The notes under the pieces: model-generated
What the model was told of the DNA's origin: nothing
The model's database searches: none
The model's input: only the letters and a program-made list of their open reading frames with translations
Assembly (NCBI GenBank): GCA_947442255.1
Contig: CANEVO010000002.1
Coordinates: 81,328-145,327 of the forward strand
Direction of reading: 5' to 3'
From: Opitutia bacterium
GTDB taxonomy: Bacteria > Verrucomicrobiota > Verrucomicrobiae > Opitutales > Opitutaceae
Length of the DNA stretch: 64,000 nucleotides
Shown: positions 56,152-64,000 of the stretch, in pieces
Position numbering within the stretch: position 1 is the first letter of the stretch
Layout of the letters: each line of letters starts with the position of its first letter
Translations under genes and position numbers: made by a program

Positions 56152-56994
56152 ATGAAAAAGCCTTCCATGCCGCTCGAAGACGAACTCGGCGACGTGCTTG
56201 AGAAAGCCATGCGGCACTCCCGGCTCGACGAGGAGACGCTGGCGGCACGGACCGGAATCCCGTCCGGTAAGATTCTCGATGCGATCGATTACCGCCCGGA
56301 TTTGAGTTGTGACGAAATCCGTCGCCTGGCGGAGGCGCTCGGCTTGAATGAAGTCGGGTTATGCGCGATGGGTGCGGGGCGTTATCCTTTGCCCCGGATC
56401 GGCGCTTTGCCGTTTTGCGTTTGGCCGTTGCGGATGCCGCATGGGATCGGAGTGGCCAACGCCTATCTCGTCGCCGAGAGTGGATCGTCCCGGGCGGTGC
56501 TTTTCGACACGGGAGCCGGCATGGGCACGCTCGTTTCGGTCTGGCCGTCCACGATTCGCCACGTGGAAGCGGTTTTTCTCACCCATGTGGAAGGTGAGCA
56601 TGCGGGGGGCTTGGCCGAGGTGGTGGAACGCTTCGACGTTCCCACGATTTTCATTCCGCGCGGAGCCGCCGCGCCCGGTGCTTCAAATATGGGGGAGGGG
56701 GAGACCCGAAGTTTCGGCGCCCTTGAGGTCACGGCTTTTACCACGCCGGGTCATGCAGCGGCTCACAATTGTTATTTGGTGCGGATGCGGGGGAAGACGA
56801 CCGAAGCTTTGCTGGTTTCGGGCGATCTGGTTTTTGCCGGCTCGGCGGGCGGAGCCTTTTTTTCCCTCGAGCAGCAGCAATTACACGTTCAGAGGATGCT
56901 TCGCACCGTGCCGCCGGCGACCGTGATCGCGCCCGGGCACGGCCCGATGACGACCGTCGAAAACGAACTGCGGTATAATCCCTTCATCGTCTAA
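56152..56994 (+). CDS. HTH-domain / metallo-beta-lactamase-fold fusion with altered metal motif
   Basis: 280 residues. Residues about 5-60 form an XRE-like helix-turn-helix segment (LEKAMRHSRLDEETLAARTGIPSGKILDAI). Residues about 65-280 are an MBL-fold domain: IGVANAYLVAE, the region where HxHxDH is expected reads T144-H-V-E-G-E-H150, then TTPGHAAAHNCYLV, VSGDLVFAGSAGG and the final APGHGPMT. So the second His and the Asp of the metal motif are both Glu. Both ends of the fold look intact. It lies 84 bp from pyrE, divergently. Confidence 0.8.
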   Translation: MKKPSMPLEDELGDVLEKAMRHSRLDEETLAARTGIPSGKILDAIDYRPDLSCDEIRRLAEALGLNEVGLCAMGAGRYPLPRIGALPFCVWPLRMPHGIGVANAYLVAESGSSRAVLFDTGAGMGTLVSVWPSTIRHVEAVFLTHVEGEHAGGLAEVVERFDVPTIFIPRGAAAPGASNMGEGETRSFGALEVTAFTTPGHAAAHNCYLVRMRGKTTEALLVSGDLVFAGSAGGAFFSLEQQQLHVQRMLRTVPPATVIAPGHGPMTTVENELRYNPFIV

Positions 56995-57228
56995 CCTTGG
57001 AACCCGGCGACGACGGCCGGAATGCCGGTGGTTCGATGGGCGCACATCCAGCTCTGGCTGTAGCGCCCGGTTGGTTTAAAAGTATCCGCAGATTGTCCTT
57101 GATCGGTCGATCTGATCAAAGCATCCATTGTGCCTCTTGCCTTTTGGAGGCAGGATTTTCCCTACCGGTATGGTCCGTATTCGATTTGAAAGCGGATTCT
57201 TTCTGGAATCGGGGAAAGTAGATGCTGT

Positions 57229-57305
<77 letters not shown>

Positions 57306-57400
57306 TCTTGCCGGTTGCGTCGCCACGGAAAGAGCCCATTCGAGGCTACAAATAGCTGTTAAACAACAGCCCGTGGTTAGGCCTCATGTCGCGGTAGATC

Positions 57401-57434
57401 AAAAAAAGCAACGGCAGTCGAAGACTGCCGTTGC
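57401..57434 (-). terminator. Intrinsic terminator of the 27-residue peptide gene
   Basis: Minus strand: a 12-bp perfect stem (GCAACGGCAGTC with GACTGCCGTTGC, loop of three) is followed by seven T. It begins 27 bp after the stop of the small basic peptide gene, which supports that gene being transcribed. Confidence 0.85.
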
Positions 57435-57460
57435 CGGAATGCGATACTGCGTTTGAAGCC

Positions 57461-57544
57461 TCAGCGTTTCTTACCGGCCGGCTTTTTCGCGGCTACTTTG
57501 GCTGGTTTTTTCGAAGCAGATGACTTGGTGGTTTTTTTGGCCAT
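57461..57544 (-). CDS. 27-residue Lys/Ala-rich basic peptide
   Basis: ATG at 57544, stop at 57461. The peptide is Met-Ala followed by runs of Lys, Ala, Ser and Pro (AKKTTKSSASKKPAK, then VAAKKPAGKKR), with no acidic residue. This composition is that of a histone H1-like C-terminal tail. A strong terminator follows directly, which argues that the gene is real. It could bind DNA or rRNA. Too short to assign a family. Confidence 0.6.
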   Translation of the reverse strand: MAKKTTKSSASKKPAKVAAKKPAGKKR

Positions 57545-57934
57545 GACGCAGTGTCTGCCAAAATTGAGTGAATAGCACGCACGATCTGGGGTTTATGAAA
57601 AAAATCGGTAATCGGTTTTTGGCGCCCTGATATTTGCCGACGCGGTGTGGTCGCCCGCGTGATTCGCGCCTTTCATCTCGCAGTGATCCGCCAGCGATAT
57701 CATCGCTGCGAAACTTGGTGATCGATACGGCGAGGGATGAGGGTGAAAAATTATAACGGGTCGGTTCATCCAAGTTCATCTGCGACGTTCGGTGGCCAAA
57801 GCCTGCCAGATCGAATAGCGACGTGAAAGCGGAGCGTTCGAACGCAATGTTGGGATCATGAACGCCCCACGTCATCGTCCTATTCCTCGAGCGAAACGAG
57901 TGTTTGTACTTTAGCTGAGGGCGTCGTTTGCGGT
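57545..57934. other. Non-coding stretch upstream of the basic peptide gene
   Basis: About 390 bp between the basic-peptide gene and the hydrolase relic. A longer minus-strand frame covering it has no recognisable domain and is rejected. It should carry the peptide gene's promoter, which could not be located. Confidence 0.35.
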
Positions 57935-58306
57935 CTCCTCGAAAAGAGATTCCAATCCTTTGCCCCTTTCGCGGATGGCGCGTTCCGCTACGACAAGAAC
58001 TCTTTCATGTTTGTCGATTCGTATGAGAACGTGCAGTTCAACCTGGCCAACACGTTCAACTACGCCGAAATGGCGGCGTTGATTGCGCCCCGGCCCTTCA
58101 TGGTGGAGCATGGCTACAAGGATCGCGTGGCGCCGTTGGAATGGGCCGCGGCCGAATACTCGAAAGTCCAAAAACTCTATTTTTACCTGGGTATACCCGA
58201 AAAAACCGCCATGGCTTTTTTCGACGGGCCGCACATGATACATGGCGAAGAGACGTTCAAATTTCTTCATCGCCAGTTACGGTGGCCGGAATCCAGCGGG
58301 CGCTGA
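57935..58306 (+). pseudogene. C-terminal remnant of an exported alpha/beta hydrolase
   Basis: The frame reads LEKRFQSFAPFADGAFRYD, then NVQFNLANTFNYAEMAALIAPRPFMVEHGYKDRVAP and FDGPHMIHGEETFKFLHRQLRW, the C-terminal part of a dienelactone-hydrolase-like/acetyl-xylan-esterase protein with the acidic residue (GYKD) and His (GPHMIHG) in place. The N-terminal half, including the nucleophile, is absent and there is no start codon fitting a full protein. An internal ATG at 58007 exists but would give a fragment of 99 residues. The sulfatase gene starts 10 bp later. Confidence 0.65.
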
Positions 58307-58316
58307 AAATCCTTAC

Positions 58317-59777
58317 ATGAATAAATTGGTATTTATTTCGGGCATGCTTCTGATGATGGGCATCGGCCGCGCGCAGCCCCAACCGCTGCCGAACATTCTG
58401 TTGATCGTGGCCGATGACCAGCGTCCGGACACCGTCCACGCGCTGGGCAACACCTACATTGATACGCCGAATTTAGATCGCCTGGTCGCGGCCGGTTCCT
58501 CCTTCACCCGGGCGATCGCGCCGAACCCCCACTGCACGCCCAGCCGGGCGGAGATCATGACGGGCGCGTCCGGCTTCACGAATCAGTCGCCTCCGTTTGG
58601 CCAGGCCATGAAACCCGAACTCGTGCTGTGGGCGAACACGATGCGAAAAGCCGGGTATCATGCCTGGTATTCCGGCAAGTGGATGAACGATGGCAGTCCC
58701 AAAACCCGGGGCTACGAAGAGACGCGGGGGCTTTTCTCCGGCGGCGGTGGCGGGAGCATCAAGTTTACCTATCCGAACTCGCACAATGGCCGCCCGGTCA
58801 CGGGCTACACCGGCTGGACTTTCAAGACCGACGGCGGGAAGCCCGAGCTGGAAAAAGGGGTCGGTCTTACGCCGACCACCGACCGCCACATCGCCGACGG
58901 CGCGATTGAATTCATCAACCGTCGTTCGCCCCAGCCGTTTTTTCTCCACGTGAATTTCACGGCGCCGCACGATCCGCTCCATATTCCGCCGGGCTACGAA
59001 AAAAAGTACGACCCGGCGACGATCCCGCTGCCACCTAACTACCTGCCGGAGCATCCCTTCGATCATGGCTATGCCGGCGGTCGGGATGAACAAATGCTGC
59101 CGGTGCCCCGCAATCCCATGGAAGTAAAAGGAGAGATCGCGGCGTACTATGCGGCGATTTCGCATCTGGACGAACAGATCGGGCGAATACTGGAGGCGCT
59201 GCGTGCGACCGGCCAGGATCGAAACACCGTGATTATCTTTACCGCCGATCACGGTCTCGCCATGGGCAGCCACGGGCTGATGGGGAAGCAAAACATGTAC
59301 GAGCATACGATCGGGGTGCCGCTAATCATGGCCGGGCCGGGTATACCGAGAAATCAACGCGTTGCCGCCCAGACCTACCTGCGGGATCTATATCCGACGG
59401 TGTGCGACCTCGTGGGCATCCCCATCCCGGCTACTGTTGAAGGCCGGAGCCTGGGCCCCGTACTGACGGGTTTGACCCGCGAAATTTATCCGGAGGTGTA
59501 CGCCTACTGGCATAATCCCGATGACCGCGGACCCCTGCCGGTCGAGCGCATGGTTCGTACGGATCGGTGGAAATTGATCTTTTACTCGCACCTGAATCGC
59601 TACCAGTTGTTCGATCTCACGAACGACCCGAACGAGTTGAAGGATCTCTCCGCCAGTCCCGAGCATCAAAATTTGCTGGCAGGTCTCCGGCGAAAAATGA
59701 GCGACTGGTTCACGCCCCGCATCGAGCCCTATCTTGCCAATCCAGATCGACGGCCGAAAAAACTGTCTTCGGAATGA
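58317..59777 (+). CDS. Exported sulfatase
   Basis: 486 residues, signal peptide 1-19. It hydrolyses sulfate esters of polysaccharides or other substrates. The alkaline-phosphatase fold is clear: LLIVADDQRPDTVHALG (metal site), C73-T-P-S-R (CTPSR, the formylglycine motif, needs a sulfatase-maturing enzyme), FTADHGLAMGSHGLMGKQNMYEHTIGVPLIM and a C-terminal ELKDLSAS. No maturase gene is seen here. Preceded by a hydrolase remnant. Confidence 0.93.
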   Translation: MNKLVFISGMLLMMGIGRAQPQPLPNILLIVADDQRPDTVHALGNTYIDTPNLDRLVAAGSSFTRAIAPNPHCTPSRAEIMTGASGFTNQSPPFGQAMKPELVLWANTMRKAGYHAWYSGKWMNDGSPKTRGYEETRGLFSGGGGGSIKFTYPNSHNGRPVTGYTGWTFKTDGGKPELEKGVGLTPTTDRHIADGAIEFINRRSPQPFFLHVNFTAPHDPLHIPPGYEKKYDPATIPLPPNYLPEHPFDHGYAGGRDEQMLPVPRNPMEVKGEIAAYYAAISHLDEQIGRILEALRATGQDRNTVIIFTADHGLAMGSHGLMGKQNMYEHTIGVPLIMAGPGIPRNQRVAAQTYLRDLYPTVCDLVGIPIPATVEGRSLGPVLTGLTREIYPEVYAYWHNPDDRGPLPVERMVRTDRWKLIFYSHLNRYQLFDLTNDPNELKDLSASPEHQNLLAGLRRKMSDWFTPRIEPYLANPDRRPKKLSSE

Positions 59778-59904
59778 CGGTCACACCCGGTGGCGCAAGC
59801 CCGCCGCCACGAAGTTGATGGGTCGGGCGCCGATTTAAAGCTGATGGTTGATCGCGGCCGGCGCGTTGCAGCCGTGACTTGAATCCCGTCCGCAAACGCA
59901 TCGC

Positions 59905-60315
59905 ATGCTGCCTAACCTTGAAGGACTCTCGGTACTCACTGTAGACGACGAGGCGGATATTCGCCTCCAGATGGAAATCTGGCTGAAGGAAGCCGGCCAC
60001 ACGGTCGTGGCCGCGGCCGAAGGCGCGGCGGCCCGGGCCTGTCTCGGGCAAAAGCAGTTCGATCTCGTCGTGACCGACGTGCTGATGCCCAAGACGGATG
60101 GGCTTGGATTGATCGCCGAGATCAAGAAGGTGCAGCCTTCGGCTCGCATCGTCGCGATTTCGGGTGGTGGCCGTTACATCGACGGCACCGACTGTTTGAA
60201 GATGGCCACGGGCTTGGGGGCGTATGCGGCCGTGATAAAACCGTTCAAACGCGAACCGCTGCTGGCCGCGATCCGCGAAGCTTTCGCCCCGCTCCCACCA
60301 CCGACGGCTTGGTAG
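59905..60315 (+). CDS. Single-domain response regulator (CheY-like)
   Basis: 136 residues: only a receiver domain. The acidic pair DD (14-15), the phosphorylated Asp58 (VVTDVLMP), the T/S (ISG at about 86) and Lys112 (VIKPFKRE) are present. It has no output domain, so it works through a partner, possibly as a phospho-relay carrier. No histidine kinase gene is nearby. Confidence 0.9.
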   Translation: MLPNLEGLSVLTVDDEADIRLQMEIWLKEAGHTVVAAAEGAAARACLGQKQFDLVVTDVLMPKTDGLGLIAEIKKVQPSARIVAISGGGRYIDGTDCLKMATGLGAYAAVIKPFKREPLLAAIREAFAPLPPPTAW

Positions 60316-60443
60316 GAGCGCGTTAGTGTTTGGTGGAGGCTCGGCGTCCTGCTTGATGCCCTTGCAATGAGAGTCGCTGGGCGCCGGGTCGGGTTGAACT
60401 TGAATTGAACCGGGTCCTCAAAATTCCCAGCGGACCGGGACTT

Positions 60444-61514
60444 TCAGGGCTTTCTGAGTGGCGCTGCAGAGGGAGGGGGCGTCGTGCTGGCGCGCAGCTC
60501 CCGTCCCAAGGCGTGGTCCGCGGGCGTAACGCCGCGGCGGTATCCTTTGAAACTGTAATCGGTCGGCGCGTAGGGATCGACGAAGCGGACATCCGTCTTG
60601 GTCGGGACATCGATTTCGAACCCCCAAAGCACTGCGTTCACCACCAATCGCCGCAGGCCTTCGTTTGCGAGATCGGTCGCCGCTCCCATCGTCGTGCAGA
60701 ATACGCGGTTCGTTTTGCCGTTGGGATTTCGATTTTGGCGGATCCAGGCGACGGCCATCGCAGGCGAGTTGACGCCTTGGTTCTGGTTGTCCGACCGGCG
60801 GGTCCGGAGGTAGGTGTCGGGCTCGTCGGTCGGGCTCATGCCTTTCAAGGCCTGGCCACGGAGAAGGATTTTTGCGTCGGGCACCGGGTGGGTTTCGTAC
60901 ACGCCGGAGTCGCCGAAAATTCCACTTACGCCACGCAGGAGGGGATCGGCCTCGGCACCGGGTTCGACGATGCCGCGGGTGGCCCCGCGGCGATTGGGGC
61001 CCCAATGGCTGACCCAGTTCTCGCCGAGCACCTCGCGGCCGAAATTGTTGTAGCGGGTGTAGGCGCCCGGGCTGTTCGGTGGGAACAGGAACGCGTGCGT
61101 GCTCGTGCGCAGGGCCACAATCGGCACTCCGCGCAAGACGGCGGCCTCGAAGTGTTTCATGGCCGCGTCGGGCCACTGCCGGAAACGCAGCATCATCACG
61201 ATGCCGTCCGCCTGATCCAGCGCTTCGATGCCCGGCACGCTTCGGTTGTTGTCGGGATTGACGGTGCCGTCGGGATCCAGCGCGAAGAGGACGATGCATT
61301 TGAAGCCGTGCCGCTGGCTCAGGATTTTCGCGAGCATCGGGAGGCCCTCCTCGGAGCGATATTCCTCATCGCCCGTGAGGAAGACGAGGTGACGGCCTCC
61401 GCCCGGCCCGGACTGAGCGGGGTAGGTGATCCCGGGTGCGGCGGTCATAATCGTCGGATAAATAATGCAGCCGAGGGCGAGCAGGAGAACGCGAAGAACG
61501 TGGGTCGGCGTCAT
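60444..61514 (-). CDS. Exported ThuA-domain protein
   Basis: 356 residues from the ATG at 61514, which opens a signal peptide (THVLRVLLLALGCIIYPTIMTAA). The ThuA-like flavodoxin-type fold includes HLVFLTGDEEYRSEEGLPMLAKIL, GIVMMLRFRQWPDAAMKHFEAAV, GVPIVALRTSTHAF and a MGAATDLANEGLRRLVVNAVLWGFE block near the end. ThuA proteins are linked to trehalose and other glycoside use. The mature C-terminus has an extra proline-rich part. Its genes nearby are other exported hydrolases. Confidence 0.85.
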   Translation of the reverse strand: MTPTHVLRVLLLALGCIIYPTIMTAAPGITYPAQSGPGGGRHLVFLTGDEEYRSEEGLPMLAKILSQRHGFKCIVLFALDPDGTVNPDNNRSVPGIEALDQADGIVMMLRFRQWPDAAMKHFEAAVLRGVPIVALRTSTHAFLFPPNSPGAYTRYNNFGREVLGENWVSHWGPNRRGATRGIVEPGAEADPLLRGVSGIFGDSGVYETHPVPDAKILLRGQALKGMSPTDEPDTYLRTRRSDNQNQGVNSPAMAVAWIRQNRNPNGKTNRVFCTTMGAATDLANEGLRRLVVNAVLWGFEIDVPTKTDVRFVDPYAPTDYSFKGYRRGVTPADHALGRELRASTTPPPSAAPLRKP

Positions 61515-61660
61515 GGAAGTTTCGTGTTCGGCTTCGCCCGCGGCGTCAACCGGGGATGCCGTGGCGCCGTCTGCGATCAACGTCACTCCCATCGGTGGAG
61601 TGCGTCGCTCCGTCGAAGGGTAGGGGGGCAATCGGATGCCGGTGGGATCCTTCGCGGTGA

Positions 61661-62527
61661 CTAGGCCAGCTTCATGCCCTTCGCATGCATGATCGGGGCG
61701 AACAGCCGACGGAGGTTCCCGCCGAAAATGAGAAATTTATCTTCGCGGGAGATGCCGGCCCCGAGGACCTTCGCCATCTGCGTCGACATGCTGCGCCCGG
61801 AAGTGTCGGTGCCGTAGGTGACACGTTGGGCTCCGACCTCGCGCACGGCCATTTCGACAAAACCGGCGGTGGGCGTGGAACCGGAAACTTCGAGGGCGAC
61901 GTTCGGGCAATTGCGCAGTGTGCGGATGCCGACTTCCCAGTTGCCGCCGCTGTGCATCGAAACGAAGGATGCTTCCGGATGCCGCCCCGCGATGTCGGCG
62001 AGATCGGCGGGGGTGGTGCCATTCGGGTCTTCCGCACGTGCGCCGGGCCCTCCAGATACGATCCAGGTGTGCTGGAAGATCACGGCCTTCAGCTCCTGCG
62101 CCCGGGCGACAATCGGGTCCATGTTGGGCACGTTCACCTTGGCGGCGACCCACAGTTTCACCCCGACACAGGGACCGTCGCGCACGCACCGGTTGAGTTC
62201 GTCGAGACTGGCCTGCAGTTCGTGCGGATTGAGATAGACCGTGCCGAGCGCCCGGTCGGGATGAGCGCGAATGGCGCGCATGAGATCGTCGTTTTGCTGC
62301 CGCATTTGCGCCCGGTCCGGCGTGTTCGGATAGGGCGGCACCCCGCGGGCGATGAGCAGGCGTTCGATTCCCATGTTGTCGGCCAAACCGATCAAGTGGG
62401 CAAGCCGCGCCTCGGGCGTGTCGCCGGGCGTCGTGAGATGCAGATGTCCGTCCCAGATGCGGAGCGCGCGGAGTTCCGCGAGGGACGGGAGAAAGCTTTC
62501 GATTTGATCGCGAAGGGCGGAGGGCAT
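61661..62527 (-). CDS. Amidohydrolase_2-family hydrolase
   Basis: 288 residues from the ATG at 62527. It has the TIM-barrel amidohydrolase layout: RIWDGHLHLTTPGDTPEARL (first metal motif DxHxH), VGVKLWVAAKV, HTWIVSGG, SFVSMHSGGNWEVGIRTL and YGTDTSGRSM (the metal/acid region). There is no signal peptide, so it is probably cytoplasmic. The next gene, of the same family and with a Tat signal, is 11 bp upstream; the pair form an operon. Confidence 0.85.
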   Translation of the reverse strand: MPSALRDQIESFLPSLAELRALRIWDGHLHLTTPGDTPEARLAHLIGLADNMGIERLLIARGVPPYPNTPDRAQMRQQNDDLMRAIRAHPDRALGTVYLNPHELQASLDELNRCVRDGPCVGVKLWVAAKVNVPNMDPIVARAQELKAVIFQHTWIVSGGPGARAEDPNGTTPADLADIAGRHPEASFVSMHSGGNWEVGIRTLRNCPNVALEVSGSTPTAGFVEMAVREVGAQRVTYGTDTSGRSMSTQMAKVLGAGISREDKFLIFGGNLRRLFAPIMHAKGMKLA

Positions 62528-62538
62528 GGCGGGTTGGA

Positions 62539-63441
62539 TCAAACCGGCGCGGTCACGAGCCGGTTGGCATTCTCAAATGCGATGGCGCGCAGCGATTCGT
62601 CGGGCAGAGGGGATTCGCGGAGCTTCAGCAGATTGGCCTCGAAAACGAAGAGCGGGGTATGCGAGCCGAAGAGCAACCGGTCGGCTGGAACCGATTGCCG
62701 CGCGCGACTCAGGCCTTGCAGTCCTTCGTGGTGCGAAATGTCGAGATGGACCCGTCCGGCTCCGGCGAGACGGGTGGCCAGCGGGCTGGCGAGGGAGAGA
62801 CCCAACACCACCAGCTTCAGATTGGGAAAGTGCTTGGCCAGGTCCACCAGCGGGCTTACTTCGACCGGCGGAACGAGCGCGAGGGAATGCTGGGTGCGGC
62901 GGTCCTCCATCTCGGTGGCGATCTGTACCACGAGCCCGCGGCGTTCGGCGCTTTCGGCGATCCGCAGGAACCGGGGATCGTCGAGCTTGTAGCCGTGGTA
63001 GTTGGGATGAAGGCGAATGCCGGCCATGTGGTGGACTTCATGGCAGCGCCGCAGATCCTCCTCCCAATCGGTCAAAGTCGGATTCACACATCCAAAGGGC
63101 AGCAGTAACCCCTGGCCCTGCTGGCTGCAGATTTCGACGAGCCGGCTATTTACTGCCGCGACATCGCGATGCAGCAGGGCGTCGAGGCTGCTGGTCCATG
63201 CGCGCGCAACGCCACCACGGCGCAAGAGCGGGACCAACGAATCGGTCTCGTCGGCGGTGATCCGGCGAAACGGCCAGCGGGCGACGTAAACACTGACATC
63301 GGTGAGAATCCCCCCGGCCGGGGTGTTGGCCGGCGCCGGGCCGGCAGCGATGGTGGAGGCCCGGCCATGTGCGGGAAGCGCGAGCGCGGCAGCGGTGGCG
63401 ATCGATCCTTGGAGAAAGCGGCGGCGGCTACCGGAGATCAT
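62539..63441 (-). CDS. Tat-exported amidohydrolase_2-family protein
   Basis: 300 residues. The ATG at 63441 starts a Tat signal peptide (SGSRRRFLQGSIATAAALALPAHG). The rest is a TIM-barrel amidohydrolase_2 domain: AGIRLHPNYHGYKLDDPRF, the central VVQIATEMEDRRTQH, LDISHHEGLQG and RLLFGSHTPLFVFEA. The first DxHxH motif is not visible at the usual place, so the metal centre may be reduced. It pairs with the cytoplasmic-type gene 11 bp downstream. Confidence 0.8.
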   Translation of the reverse strand: MISGSRRRFLQGSIATAAALALPAHGRASTIAAGPAPANTPAGGILTDVSVYVARWPFRRITADETDSLVPLLRRGGVARAWTSSLDALLHRDVAAVNSRLVEICSQQGQGLLLPFGCVNPTLTDWEEDLRRCHEVHHMAGIRLHPNYHGYKLDDPRFLRIAESAERRGLVVQIATEMEDRRTQHSLALVPPVEVSPLVDLAKHFPNLKLVVLGLSLASPLATRLAGAGRVHLDISHHEGLQGLSRARQSVPADRLLFGSHTPLFVFEANLLKLRESPLPDESLRAIAFENANRLVTAPV

Positions 63442-63675
63442 CGGAAAAGTAGTGGCGGGGAATACCGAAATCGGAAGTGGGGCGGGGCCGGAAATCTTTC
63501 CGCGGGCCGGGGAGATGGGATGGAAGGCAGACTCCGCGGAAACGCAGGTCAATGGTTTGTTTTGTCCGCGGCGGTGCGGCGGCGGTGTTCGCCGGGCCAA
63601 ATGCGTTGACCCTCCTCCGGCTCCCATGCAGCAAGGGAGGGTCGCACGGCTTAAGTCAGCCGCGATCCCCGCCCC

Positions 63676-64000
63676 ATGAAACGATTCTTCTGCCTGGTCA
63701 TGTCATTCATCGCTTCGGTCGCTATTGCTGCAGAATCCGCGCCTAAGCCTCAGCCTGGTTCGCTGCGCATCGGCCTCGCCGCACTCAAGCTCGGCAAGGA
63801 CATTCCGGCCGGGGTCGAAAAAATCAAAACGGTACTCGCCGACGCCGCCCGGAAGCAGGTCGACATCGTTTGTTTCTCGGAGACCTATCTGCCCGGGCTG
63901 CGCGGCGGTTCCGCCCCCATGCCTTTGCCCGACCAGCCGGTGCTCGAGCGTGCCCTGAGCGACCTGCAGGCGGCCTGCCGGCAGTATCGCGTCAGCGCCA
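63676..64000 (+). CDS. Carbon-nitrogen hydrolase (nitrilase superfamily), partial
   Basis: The gene starts at ATG 63676 and leaves the window, with 108 residues seen. A signal peptide (KRFFCLVMSFIASVAIAAE) precedes the nitrilase start LRIGLAALKLGKDIPAGVEKI and VDIVCFSETYLPG, the block containing the first catalytic Glu (SETYLPG). It is divergent from the amidohydrolase pair. Export is unusual for nitrilases but occurs in this kind of cluster. Confidence 0.8.
   Translation, partial: MKRFFCLVMSFIASVAIAAESAPKPQPGSLRIGLAALKLGKDIPAGVEKIKTVLADAARKQVDIVCFSETYLPGLRGGSAPMPLPDQPVLERALSDLQAACRQYRVSA

Noticed and set aside
57471..57875. A longer minus-strand frame that contains the region of the 27-residue peptide in another phase
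   Set aside because: No domain, no start signal, and the short basic frame with its terminator explains the locus better.

Overview
This is a GC-rich, gene-dense bacterial chromosome segment with 66 annotated features. The organism looks like a Gram-negative member of Verrucomicrobiota, most likely Opitutaceae-like. The reasons are a complete outer-membrane toolkit (lpxA, lpxC, lpxD, bamA, skp), a fused LpxC-FabZ protein, many exported hydrolases of the sulfatase, ThuA, ceramidase-fold and amidohydrolase types common in PVC bacteria, and frequent GTG or TTG starts. The assignment rests on gene content only.

Layout. 1-10.6 kb: exported catabolic enzymes (amidohydrolase, PepSY membrane protein, beta-helix protein, ceramidase-fold protein, esterase-like alpha/beta hydrolase, Tat-exported UxuA-like enzyme, DUF4886) with miaA in between. 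10.7-18.8 kb, minus strand: a pilin/membrane-protein cassette, a TolC-like porin, a zinc-ribbon protein, a PpiD-like chaperone, a frameshifted YihY/BrkB protein and a GYF-domain protein. 18.9-30 kb: argS, a pyrimidine phosphorylase, an RlmI-like methyltransferase, a frameshifted membrane-anchored Mrr-like protein, efp, a second ceramidase-fold protein, then lpxC/fabZ-lpxA. 30-38.2 kb: a CNNM/CBS protein and a six-gene heavy-metal RND efflux operon. 38.2-41.3 kb: a decayed patch with an ECF sigma relic, a DUF1398-like relic, an IS3 remnant and a truncated metallo-beta-lactamase gene, with intact hisI and a DUF971 gene inside it. 41.4-43.1 kb: amt-glnK. 43.7-56 kb: a housekeeping run of tRNA-Asn, rplY, pth, rpsF, ssb, rplI, dnaB, bamA, skp, lpxD, prs, htrA and pyrE. 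56-64 kb: an HTH-metallo-beta-lactamase fusion, tRNA-Pro, a 27-residue basic peptide gene, and a second set of exported hydrolases (sulfatase, ThuA, two amidohydrolases, a nitrilase-family protein).

How the genes work together. lpxC/fabZ-lpxA and lpxD supply lipid A; BamA, Skp, HtrA and the PpiD-like protein assemble and police the envelope. rpsF-ssb-rplI-dnaB is a classic replication/translation cluster, preceded by pth. Amt and GlnK sense and import ammonium. The metal operon encodes a complete inner-to-outer membrane pump plus two accessory periplasmic proteins.

The most striking feature is the number of single-base differences in homopolymer runs that break otherwise good reading frames: yihY, the Mrr-like gene, the DUF1398 relic, the IS3 orfA, the metallo-beta-lactamase relic and lpxD. 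Because lpxD is normally needed for lipid A, at least part of this pattern probably reflects consensus errors in the sequence, not gene death. No CRISPR array or complete mobile element was seen.
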